DNA from: CAVZBW01 sp963773635
GTDB lineage: Bacteria > Actinomycetota > Acidimicrobiia > Acidimicrobiales > RAAP-2
Assembly: GCA_963773635.1 (NCBI GenBank)
Contig: CAVZBW010000005.1
Span: 372,001-436,000, forward strand
Length of the DNA stretch: 64,000 nt
Direction: 5' to 3'
Each line of letters starts with the position of its first letter. Positions within the stretch are counted from its first letter, which is position 1. This document shows, piece after piece, positions 1-7,900 of this stretch. The notes beneath the pieces were generated by a model. The model was not told where the DNA came from and made no database searches. It saw nothing but the letters and a program-made list of their open reading frames with translations. The position numbers were made by a program, and so were the translations under genes.

Positions 1-792
1 CGCTCGACGCTGTCGAGACTGGCCAAGTCCAACCAGCTGCTCTTCACCACCCACTCTCCGTTCCTGGTCGGACCCGACGAGCTCGACCTGGTACGAGTCG
101 TCGAGCTGACCGATCGGCGCGTCGGCACAAAAGTGCACACCGAGCTCGTGGCGGAGGATCCCGCGTCGCTCCTGCCGCTCCAGGAGTCGCTCGGCTACGA
201 CCTGGCCCAGACGCTCTTTGGTCACCAGAGAAACCTCTTGCTCGGGTCTCTGACCGACTACTGGTATCTCGAGGCGACGGTCGCCCTCCTGCGCGAGGCG
301 GGTGAGGCGACGTTTGACGAAGAGATCGCGCTGGTTCCCGCTGGCGGGGCAGACAAGCTCGTCTACTTCGCGACGATCCTTCATTCTCGGGACGTCAAGG
401 TGGCCGCTCTGCTCGACTCGGACCCCTCGGGCGATCAGTCAGCGCGGCAGGACACCTTGATTCGCACGCTCGGCAACCAGGGCATCCTGAGGGTCCGCGA
501 CCTCTACAGCGGCTCGATCCTCCGCGTCCAAATCGAGGACCTGCTGCGGGAGACGCTCATCTCGGTGGCCAAGGAGGCCCTCGGCTGGGACGTGGCCGTC
601 CAAGCATCGGTCCAGCCCAGTCGCTCCATCGTCGAGGTGTGCGGTGAAGCCCTCGGGTCGGGTTTCTCCCGGTACCAGCTCGCCAAGACCTACGTGCGCT
701 GGACGAGGGACCACACCGCGGAGGACCTGACGCCGGCCGAGCGCACGGACTGGAAGGCCGTCGTCGAAGGGGTGAACCGAGCGCTCCGGTAG
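1..792 (+). CDS. OLD-family ATP-dependent nuclease, 3' part (5' end outside window)
   Basis: The reading frame is open from base 1 and ends with TAG at 790-792, giving 263 visible residues. Near the start is LLFTTHSPFLV, the end of an ABC/AAA-type ATPase core with its switch histidine. It is followed by a TOPRIM-like segment: a Glu in YWYLEATVALL, then LLDSDPSGDQ as the metal-binding Asp cluster. An ATPase joined to a TOPRIM domain is the OLD (overcoming lysogenisation defect) nuclease architecture, which is known from phage-defence systems such as Gabija and retron Eco8 and also as stand-alone genes. The Walker A part lies upstream of the window, so completeness cannot be judged. No GajB-like helicase follows it; the next element is a transporter remnant. 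Family call fairly sure, role unknown. Confidence 0.75.
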   Translation, partial: RSTLSRLAKSNQLLFTTHSPFLVGPDELDLVRVVELTDRRVGTKVHTELVAEDPASLLPLQESLGYDLAQTLFGHQRNLLLGSLTDYWYLEATVALLREAGEATFDEEIALVPAGGADKLVYFATILHSRDVKVAALLDSDPSGDQSARQDTLIRTLGNQGILRVRDLYSGSILRVQIEDLLRETLISVAKEALGWDVAVQASVQPSRSIVEVCGEALGSGFSRYQLAKTYVRWTRDHTAEDLTPAERTDWKAVVEGVNRALR

Positions 793-855
793 CCGCTCTC
801 ACGGCATGGACTGCCGATTGGGCTCCGGGGCCGACCGAGCACAGACCCGATCCCG

Positions 856-1173
856 GGGTTTCCCGCCGTGCTCCGGGCCAAGGCCATCGCCGTCTTCTTT
901 GCCATCGCGCAATCCTTCGGTGCGTTTGGGCCCTGGCTCTACGGCCAGCTGATCGGCAACGGATCCGACCCGTTCAAGCTCTTTATCGGGTACCTCATAG
1001 GAGCCGGCGTGATGATCGTGGGGGCGGTCGTCGAGGTCCTACTCGGAGTGCCCGCCGAACGAAGATCGCTCGAAGACATCGCGGCACCCCTCTCGAGCGT
1101 CTCGCCTTCGCCCCATCTGTCCAACGCCACCGGTACCCCTCGGCCCCAGGCGGCCAGCACGGCGGGTGTCTGA
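856..1173 (+). pseudogene. C-terminal remnant of an MFS transporter
   Basis: About 100 codons encode what looks like the last two membrane helices and tail of a major facilitator transporter. RAKAIAVFFAIAQSFGAFGP is followed by a hydrophobic helix (YLIGAGVMIVGAVVEVLLGV) and the tail ERRSLEDIAAPLS, typical of the end of sugar-porter-like MFS proteins. The other ten or so helices are missing: the frame opens just after the preceding gene's stop and the residues before the match look random. A GTG at 868 could start a short protein, but a truncated leftover is more likely. It lies directly behind the nuclease fragment, which suggests an old deletion or insertion boundary. Confidence 0.6.
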
Positions 1174-1194
1174 GGCGCCGGTCTCAGACACCCG
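1163..1194. terminator. Perfect 12-bp inverted repeat between convergent genes
   Basis: CGGGTGTCTGAG at 1163-1174 is the exact reverse complement of 1183-1194, with an 8-nt loop. The stop codons of both flanking frames (1171-1173 on the plus strand, 1184-1186 on the minus strand) sit in the two arms. There is no U-tract on either side, so it would be a U-less bidirectional terminator. Confidence 0.6.
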
Positions 1195-1825
1195 TCGAGG
1201 CGCCGGGGGAGCTCGCGATGCTCCCGGAGCCCGGGCGCGCCACGCCCCTTGCTACCTGCACCTGTGCCGTCTCGTTCGGGTCGGGGAGGCCCGGCAGGCC
1301 GTCGAGGCTCCAGGCGTTCTTGTCCGCGCGGTAGTCGGCCATGCCCTGCGGTCCCTTGGTCTCGGCCCAGTGGTCGAGGTTCTCCCGATGGCCGACGAAG
1401 GTCATGAGCGGGACGCCGTAGCCGCAGGAGTCCGAGATCCGTTCCACGTCGATTCGGATCAACGCACGCGTGCCACCGTGCTCGGGGAAGCGGGCCACCA
1501 AGGCCCGAAAGCGCGGGTCCGAAGGCACGACCGCTTCGCCGCGCCCGTGCAGGCGGACGATCCGAGGCGGTCCCTCGAACGCGCACAGCATGATGACGAT
1601 CCGCCCGTTGTCCCGGAGGTGCGCGATGGTCTCCACCCCGCTGCCGGTGAGGTCCCGGTAGGCCACCTCGCGCTCGGCGAGGACGACGAGATCCCCGTCA
1701 TTGCTCTTGGGCGAGCAGTTGACGTGACCCCCGGGGCCCGAAGGAGCGGTGGCCACGAAGAACATTCGCTGGCGGTCGATGAACGCCGCGAGGCGCTCGT
1801 CGATCGACTCGTAGACGCGTCCCAT
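1184..1825 (-). CDS. Pyridoxamine 5'-phosphate oxidase (PNPOx-like) family protein
   Basis: A 213-residue protein of the split-barrel flavin-binding (PNPOx-like) fold. It opens with YESIDERLAAFIDRQRMFFVATAP, the usual start of this family, followed by NCSPKSNDGDLVVL and GSGVETIAHLRDNGRIVIMLC, where FMN or F420 phosphate contacts normally lie. Members often act as FMN- or F420-dependent reductases or oxidases of unknown substrate. The start ATG at 1825 is preferred over the longer frame (to 1978) because homology begins there and GGGGGAG lies just upstream. It is convergent with the MFS remnant, and F420 is plausible as cofactor because fbiC is in this window. Substrate unknown. Confidence 0.75.
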   Translation of the reverse strand: MGRVYESIDERLAAFIDRQRMFFVATAPSGPGGHVNCSPKSNDGDLVVLAEREVAYRDLTGSGVETIAHLRDNGRIVIMLCAFEGPPRIVRLHGRGEAVVPSDPRFRALVARFPEHGGTRALIRIDVERISDSCGYGVPLMTFVGHRENLDHWAETKGPQGMADYRADKNAWSLDGLPGLPDPNETAQVQVARGVARPGSGSIASSPGASTGV

Positions 1826-1989
1826 CGCTCCATTCTCCCCCGCCCGTCCGGGGAGGGTCGAGCACGACGTCCTCCGGACCCCGGCACTACCGGGATGGAC
1901 GGCCACCCCGCCCTTCCATGGCCACAGAGAAGAATCTGCCGGCAAGGCCCTATGCCCGACGAAGCCCTCGGTGCGCAAGACTGTCGCCG

Positions 1990-2619
1990 ATGATGCCCGA
2001 TCCTCCAGCTACCGTCACCTGCCCCTACGGCCACTCCTTCCCGAGCAGCCAGCTCACCGTCCGAGGTGGCCAGTACGTCTGTCCGGTCTGCGACGGCGCC
2101 CAGTGGGCCTCCCCCCGAACCGACCGGGTCTGGTCGAGGAGCCTCCTCCAGCCCCCGATGGTCCTATTGGCGCTGGGCGTCCTGCTCGAGGTGGGCCTGC
2201 AGATCACGAGCATCGGGCTCGGCGCGGCCTATGCCGGCCAGAACCTGACCGGCTCGGGCTGGCTCATCGTGAACGGCGTGCTCAGCCTCGTCGGCACGGC
2301 CGCAGTCCTGATCGGCGTCCTCGCCATCATCCCGCCCCTCAGGGTGGCCGGATGGAGCCGCCGGCGCCTCATCGTGCCGCTCCTGGTCGTCGGGATCGGG
2401 CTCGTCGTGACCGGGATCGGTGGTCTCTTCGGCATCGGTCTCAACGTTGCCCTGCTCGACGCCTCCGCACCCGGCGCCAGCTGGCAGATGGCGGGCGAGC
2501 TCCTGGACGCCTTCTCCACCCTCGCTCTCGGTGGCGTCGCCATCTGGATCGCCCTCGTGATCCGGGCGACCGGCGACCCTGCGACCGCGGGCGAGGAGCA
2601 ACTGCCCTCCACCACCTGA
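1990..2619 (+). CDS. Four-helix membrane protein with N-terminal zinc-ribbon-like motif
   Basis: A 209-residue hypothetical. The N-terminus has two Cys pairs (CPYGH at about residue 10 and CPVCD about 20 residues later), a short zinc-ribbon-like knuckle that would lie in the cytoplasm. Four hydrophobic segments follow (for example VLLALGVLLEVGLQITSIGLG, LIVPLLVVGIGLVVTGIGGL), then a charged tail. Two adjacent ATGs (1990 and 1993) are the likely starts; the longer frame from 1918 has an unlikely basic leader. It is divergent from the PNPOx-like gene and convergent with the lipoprotein gene. No family recognised. Confidence 0.6.
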   Translation: MMPDPPATVTCPYGHSFPSSQLTVRGGQYVCPVCDGAQWASPRTDRVWSRSLLQPPMVLLALGVLLEVGLQITSIGLGAAYAGQNLTGSGWLIVNGVLSLVGTAAVLIGVLAIIPPLRVAGWSRRRLIVPLLVVGIGLVVTGIGGLFGIGLNVALLDASAPGASWQMAGELLDAFSTLALGGVAIWIALVIRATGDPATAGEEQLPSTT

Positions 2620-2670
2620 CCGGAAGGATTCCCATGCCGCGCCGAGTGGCGATCGGCGGTGGAGCCACCT

Positions 2671-3273
2671 CTACGAACTTGTGATCGTCGTCACCAAGTT
2701 GGAATCCGGGTAAGGGTTGTTGGGCGCTGGCGCCCCGCTCACTTCCAGCCCGGTCCCTGGTCCCGAGGTGAACCCAAAGGACACCGTGACATACCAGGTC
2801 CCCGAGCGGTCCGGTGTGTAAGGCGTCGCCATCGGGTACGTCCCAGGGCCGCTGACCGCCACAGATTCCACCGACGCGGGCTGGCCCTTGTTGTAGGGCC
2901 CGAGCCCTATGTCGAACTCCAAGGACCCAGTTTGGGTCGACTCGATCCCCGTCAAAGTCGCCGTTGCTTGAATGCTGGTACTCCCCAGCGCTCCGGATCG
3001 CGGTTCGGACACGGCGGTGAGCTGCGGGCCAGACGGCGTGGTCGGGACACTTGTTCCAGAGGTCGCCGGCACTGACGTGGTGGTCCGAGGCACCACTGTC
3101 GCTGTCGTCGTGCTTGATGCCTCTGAGGTGGACGTCGTAGCACTCGGGCGAGATTGGGCTGTCGTCGAGGTTGACGCATTTTGATGCGATCGCTCACTCG
3201 GCGACGAGGAGCATGCTGACACAACGAGTGCGATCAGGGTACTCGTCAGGACCAAGTATCCAACTTTTCGCAT
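2671..3273 (-). CDS. Secreted lipoprotein with Thr/Ser-rich linker
   Basis: A 200-residue protein with a type II signal peptide: MRK, a hydrophobic core, and lipobox VVSAC with the acylated Cys at position 21. About 70 residues rich in Ser and Thr follow (typical of a flexible or glycosylated cell-envelope tether), then a roughly 110-residue beta-rich domain with no family I recognise. The ATG at 3273 is chosen because it places the signal peptide exactly; upstream in-frame starts add an implausible leader. Base composition looks less GC-rich than its neighbours. It lies downstream of thiS but is separated from it by a terminator-like hairpin, so it is probably a separate transcript. Confidence 0.65.
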   Translation of the reverse strand: MRKVGYLVLTSTLIALVVSACSSSPSERSHQNASTSTTAQSRPSATTSTSEASSTTTATVVPRTTTSVPATSGTSVPTTPSGPQLTAVSEPRSGALGSTSIQATATLTGIESTQTGSLEFDIGLGPYNKGQPASVESVAVSGPGTYPMATPYTPDRSGTWYVTVSFGFTSGPGTGLEVSGAPAPNNPYPDSNLVTTITSS

Positions 3274-3358
3274 GGCTTGATCATTCGTGAGGGGGCTCCC
3301 GGCCATCAGAGGCGAACGTCCCAAGTCCGTTCAGCCAAGCCCGCCCAATCCCTTGATA

Positions 3359-3397
3359 CCCGTCCCAGTAGTTCCCACGAGGTCCACCTGGGACGGG
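3359..3397 (-). terminator. 10-bp hairpin downstream of thiS
   Basis: CCCGTCCCAG at 3359-3368 pairs perfectly with 3388-3397 across a 19-nt loop. It lies about 20 nt past the thiS stop on the minus strand, as expected for the end of a thiO-thiS transcript. There is no clear U-tract. Confidence 0.45.
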
Positions 3398-3417
3398 ATG
3401 CTCCTGGACGGGTGCCG

Positions 3418-3633
3418 TCAGCCCCCGGCGGCGGCCCCGACGATCTCCACCTGGGCGCCCTCGGAGATCTCGGTGACCTCCCATTGCGAACGGGGCACGA
3501 TGTCGCGCTCGATCGCCACGGCCACGCCCCGGTCGGACTCGCACCAACGCCGGACCAGGACGGCAACGGTGGTCCCGGGTGCCACTCGGGTCACGGCCCC
3601 GTTCACCGTGATGTCGACGCCGTCGATCGTCAC
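3418..3633 (-). CDS. thiS: ThiS sulfur carrier protein
   Basis: A 71-residue ubiquitin-like protein ending in Gly-Gly (VGAAAGG), the terminus that is adenylated and then thiocarboxylated to deliver sulfur for the thiazole ring of thiamine. The pattern ITVNGAVTRVAPGTTVAVLV...GVAVAIERDIVPRSQW...EGAQVEIV matches the ThiS beta-grasp fold (VNG near the start, VAVA.N..VPRS.W in the middle). The start is GTG at 3633, overlapping the thiO stop by 4 nt (GTGA), so the two genes are translationally coupled. thiG, which normally follows thiS, is not here. Confidence 0.88.
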   Translation of the reverse strand: MTIDGVDITVNGAVTRVAPGTTVAVLVRRWCESDRGVAVAIERDIVPRSQWEVTEISEGAQVEIVGAAAGG

Positions 3634-4799
3634 GCCAGGCCTCCTCGTTGCGCGTCGAGACATCCGAGATCGTCGGGCAGCGAGCCCGAGGTCACCAACT
3701 GCACGACCGCGTCGGCGGTGAGGGGCGCGAGGAGCACCCCGTTGCGGTAATGGCCGGCGGCCACCGCGAGCCCCGGCACCGACGTCCAGCCGATGTAGGG
3801 CCGATTGTCCGGCGATCCCGGCCGAAGCCCGGCGATGGACTCCTCGAGCACGAGCTCGTCGACTCCGGGCACGAGCGTCCGGGCGTCGTGGAGCAGGTCG
3901 TGCACCGGGCCCGCCTGTACCCGGTCGTCGAACCCCTTCTCCTCCTCGGTCGCCCCGACGACCAGCGCCCCGTCACGGCGCGGCACGAGGTAGCAGGAGC
4001 GACCATGCACGAGCCCGCGCACGGTGCGCGACAGGAGCGGCGGATCGACTGGGCCGCGCAACCGGACGAGGTGACCCTTGACCGGGCGCACGGCAGGGAG
4101 CACCCCCCCGGGCACCCCTTCCAAGGAGCTCGCCCGGGCGCCCGTCGCGAGGAGCACCCGGGGGGTGGCGATGGTGTCGCCGCCGGCGAGCATCACGCGG
4201 GACACCGATCCGTCCGTCCCGAGCTCCAGCGACCGGACCGCTTCCCGGTGGACACGAACGGCCACCCCGGCGACCGCCGCCACGAGGGCCTCCACCAGGC
4301 GGCGGTTGTCGACCTGGTGGTCGCCCGGCATCTCGGCGCCGCCACGCACGCCCGGGGCCAGGGCGGGAACCGCGTCGCGGCAAGCTCGGGCGCTCAACCT
4401 GCGCACGTCGAGCCCGAGGCGCTCGGGCAACGCGATCAAGTCGTCCAGCGCCGCCCGATCCGACGCGTCGGCCGCCACCACCACCGTGCCGCAAGGTCGG
4501 TACCCGACGTCGCAGCCGGCCTCGTCCAGGAGCGCACGGGCAAAGGCCGGCCACCTCGCTGCGGCCCGCACGAGGATCTTGACCATCTCCTCCTCCCCGT
4601 AGTGGGCCTCGGAGACCGGCGCGAGCATGCCGGCGGCCACCCACGACGACCCTCGACCCGGCTCGGGATCGGCGAGGCTCACCCGGAGACCGGCCCGGGC
4701 CAACCCCCATGCCGCGGACAACCCGATCACCCCCGCGCCGACCACCACGATGTCGGGCGATCCGGCGAGACGCGCCGTGTCCCGGGTCCCGGCCTGCAC
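3630..4799 (-). CDS. thiO: Glycine oxidase ThiO
   Basis: A 389-residue FAD-dependent amino-acid oxidase (DAO family) that oxidises glycine to the imine used for thiazole synthesis. It has the dinucleotide fold VVVGAGVIGLSAAWGLARAG near the N-terminus, RGSSWVAAGMLAPVSE, and a C-terminal GLRPGSPDNRPYIGW...GHYRNGVLLAPLTA, typical of ThiO. The GTG start at 4799 is backed by a TAGGCT box 7 nt upstream (4812-4807 on the minus strand), the spacing of a leaderless transcript. Coupled by a 4-nt overlap to thiS. Confidence 0.88.
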   Translation of the reverse strand: MQAGTRDTARLAGSPDIVVVGAGVIGLSAAWGLARAGLRVSLADPEPGRGSSWVAAGMLAPVSEAHYGEEEMVKILVRAAARWPAFARALLDEAGCDVGYRPCGTVVVAADASDRAALDDLIALPERLGLDVRRLSARACRDAVPALAPGVRGGAEMPGDHQVDNRRLVEALVAAVAGVAVRVHREAVRSLELGTDGSVSRVMLAGGDTIATPRVLLATGARASSLEGVPGGVLPAVRPVKGHLVRLRGPVDPPLLSRTVRGLVHGRSCYLVPRRDGALVVGATEEEKGFDDRVQAGPVHDLLHDARTLVPGVDELVLEESIAGLRPGSPDNRPYIGWTSVPGLAVAAGHYRNGVLLAPLTADAVVQLVTSGSLPDDLGCLDAQRGGLA

Positions 4800-4806
4800 C
4801 CGGCCG

Positions 4807-4812
4807 AGCCTA
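4807..4812 (-). promoter_or_regulatory. -10 box for thiO, leaderless arrangement
   Basis: TAGGCT on the minus strand is followed after 7 nt by the GTG start of thiO. Transcription would begin at the start codon, leaving no room for a thiamine riboswitch in front of the gene. Confidence 0.5.
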
Positions 4813-4854
4813 CTGACAGGGGCTTTGGGGACTTTCGCGGGGTTGGGGGATGAC

Positions 4855-4881
4855 TTGACGCCCGCATGGGCGGTGTATCCT
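4855..4881 (+). promoter_or_regulatory. Candidate promoter of gltBD
   Basis: TTGACG at 4855-4860 and TATCCT at 4876-4881 resemble -35 and -10 boxes, though the spacer of 15 nt is short. Transcription from about 4888 would give a leader of roughly 105 nt before gltB. Confidence 0.4.
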
Positions 4882-4887
4882 TGAGAC

Positions 4888-4994
4888 GAGCTGCAGGGCC
4901 AGCGTCGTCCCGGGCAGCACCCCCGCCGTGAGGCGGTCTCAGTCTGAGGTAACCGACTCGGAGAGTCGGGGACCCCGAGCCCCGAAGGACGACC
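4888..4994 (+). promoter_or_regulatory. Leader of gltB with three small hairpins
   Basis: The leader contains CCGCC-GTGA-GGCGG (4922-4935, a GNRA-type tetraloop), a small CTCA/TGAG stem, and CCGACTC-GGA-GAGTCGG (about 4952-4968). The last is followed by GGGGACCCCG and the gltB start. No known riboswitch class was matched. It may be an attenuator or protein-binding leader. Confidence 0.3.
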
Positions 4995-7900
4995 ATGTCA
5001 CGATCGGACCGTGGCGGAATGCTGACCGCCAATGGTCTCTACGACCCGGCATTCGAGCACGACGCCTGCGGCGTCGGGCTGGTGGCCGACCTCGGGGGTC
5101 GCAAGAGCCATGCCCTCGTCCGCCAGGCCCTCTCGGTCCTCGAGCGGCTGGCACACCGGGGCGCCACCGGTGCCGAGAGCGAGACCGGCGACGGCTCGGG
5201 CATCCTCGTCCAGCTCCCACACGGCTTTCTGTCGGAGATGGCGGCGGGATGCGGCTTCGAGCTCCCCCTACCCGGGCTCTACGGAGCCGGTCTCGTCTTT
5301 CTGCCCCGGGATCCCGACGACGCTCGCAAGGTCCGGGCCCAGCTCGCCGTCCTGGCCGGGCAGGAGGGGCTGAGCGTCTTGGGCTGGCGGGTCGTCCCGA
5401 CCGTGGACGACCCCCTGGGCGAGACGGCTCGCCACGCCCAGCCCCGCATCGAGCAGGTCTTCGTCGGCGCCTCGCCGGAGCTCGAGTCCTCCGGGGCCCT
5501 GGCCGACCCGTTGGCCCTGGAGCGGCGGTGCTTCGTGCTGCGCAAGCGGGCCGAGCACGAGCTCCTCGGGACCTACTTCCCGTCGCTCTCCAGCCGGACG
5601 ATGGTCTACAAGGGGATGCTCACCGCCCAGCAGGTGGCCGAGTACTTCCCGGACCTCTTGGACGAGCGCTTCACGAGCGGCCTGGCGCTCGTGCACTCGC
5701 GCTTTTCCACCAACACCTTCCCCAGCTGGTCCCTCGCCCATCCCTATCGGTATGTGGCCCACAACGGCGAGATCAACACGCTCATGGGAAACCGCAACTG
5801 GATGCAGGCCCGGGAGGCGCTGCTGCGCAGCGACCTCATCCCGGGCGACCTGGAGCGGATCTTCCCCATTTGCACACCCGGTGCGAGCGACTCGGCCTCC
5901 TTCGACGAGGTGCTCGAGCTCCTCTACCTCGGCGGCCGCTCGCTCCCGCACGCCGTCTTGATGATGATCCCCGAGGCGTGGGAGAACAACGACCGGATGG
6001 ATCCCGCCCGGCGGGACTTCTACCGGTATCACCGAGCGCTCATGGAGCCCTGGGACGGCCCCGCCGCCATCGCCTTCACCGACGGCACCCTCGCCGGGGC
6101 CGTGCTCGACCGCAACGGCCTGCGCCCCGCTCGCTACTGGGTCACCGATGAGGGCCTCGTGGTCATGGCGAGCGAGGTCGGGGTGGTCGACGTGGACCCG
6201 GCCTCGGTGGTCCGCAAGGGTCGCCTGCAGCCTGGACGCATGTTCCTCGTCGACACCGCGGGGGGCCGCATCGTCGAGGACGCCGAGATCAAGCGGGAGC
6301 TGGTCGCCGCCCACCCGTACGGGGAGTGGGCGGACCGCAAGCAGGTGGAGCTGCAGGAGCTGCCGCCCCGCACGATGCTGACCCCCCAGCACGCCAGCGT
6401 CGTCGCCCACCAGAGGCTGTTCGGCTACACGTCCGAGGAGCTCCGGCTGCTCGTCGCGCCCATGGCCGTCACGGGGGCCGAGCCCATCGGCTCCATGGGC
6501 AACGACAGCGCCCTGGCCGTGCTGTCGAACCGATCGCGCCCGTTGTACGACTATTTCTTCCAGCTCTTTGCCCAGGTCACCAACCCACCACTCGACGCCA
6601 TCCGGGAGGAGCTGGTCACCTCCATGGACGGCGTCGTCGGGCCCGAGGACAACCTGCTCGACCAGCTGGCCGGGGAGGCCCGCCAGATCATCCTGCCGCG
6701 CCCGGTGATCGACCGCGACGATCTGGCCAAGTTGCTCTACGTCAACGAGTACGGGGAGACGCCGGGATTCAAGGCTTTCGCGGTGGACGGACTCTTTCCG
6801 GTGGCCGCTGCAGGCCGGGCGGGATCCCCGACCCACGAGGGCCGCCGCGCGCTCGGCCAGGCGATCGAGCAGATCCGCCGCCGGGTGTCGGATGCCATCG
6901 AGGAGGGCGCCAACATCATCGTGCTATCCGACCGCAACTCCACGACGGAGCTGGCACCCATTCCCTCGCTGCTCCTCGTCTCTGCCGTGCACCATCACCT
7001 GGTGCGCGAGAAGACGCGCACGCGAGTGGGGCTCGTGGTGGAGTCCGGTGACGCCCGCGAGGTGCACCACGTCGCCCTGCTGCTGGGCTACGGCGCCGCC
7101 GCCGTCAATCCCTACCTGGCCTTTGAGAGCATCGACGACATGATCGCCAGCGGCCAGCTCGAGGGCATCACGCCCCGACAGGGACACCGCAATTACATCA
7201 AGGCGGCCTCCAAGGGCGTCCTCAAGATCATGTCCAAGATGGGGATCTCGACCATCTCCTCCTACAGCGGCGCCCAGGTCTTCGAGGCCGTGGGCCTCGA
7301 TCGCGACATCGTCGACGAGTACTTCACGGGCACGACCAGCCGGATCGGCGGCGTCGGGCTCGACGTGATCGCCGCCGAGGTCGCGGAGCGTCACCACCTG
7401 GCCCACCTGGACCGCCCCACCGAGCGGGCCCACCGCGAGCTCGAGGTCGGGGGCGAGTACCAGTGGCGACGCGAGGGCGAGCTCCATCTCTTCACCCCTC
7501 GCACGGTCTTCAAGCTGCAACACGGCACCCGCACTCGCAGCTACAAGATCTTCAAGGAGTACACCCAGGCCGTCGACGAGCAGTCCGAGCACCGCGCCAC
7601 CCTGCGCGGCCTGCTGCACCTCAAGGCGGCACCCGATCGTCGGATCCCGATCGAGGAGGTGGAACCGGCGGCGTCGATCGTGCGCCGCTTCTCGACCGGG
7701 GCGATGTCCTACGGATCGATCTCGGCCGAGGCCCACGAGACCCTGGCCGTCGCGATGAACCGCATCGGCGGCCGCTCCAACACGGGCGAGGGAGGGGAGG
7801 ACGCCGAGCGGTTCGTGCCCGACGCGAATGGAGACCTGCGGCGCAGCGCCATCAAGCAGGTCGCCTCCGGGCGCTTCGGCGTGACGAGCGAGTACCTCGT

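Noticed and set aside
4952..4990. Glycine riboswitch-like bases (GGAGAG ... CCGAAGG) before gltB
   Set aside because: The spacing between the two blocks is far too short for the P2/P3 stems of the aptamer and the surrounding bases do not match; likely coincidence.
4800..4994. Thiamine (TPP) riboswitch upstream of thiO
   Set aside because: No CTGAGA or ACCT-TGAACC-type core is present on the minus strand, and the TAGGCT-N7-GTG arrangement leaves no leader.
5268..6836. Long minus-strand open frame inside gltB
   Set aside because: It is the shadow of a GC-rich gene: no homology, no start signal and it lies wholly within gltB.
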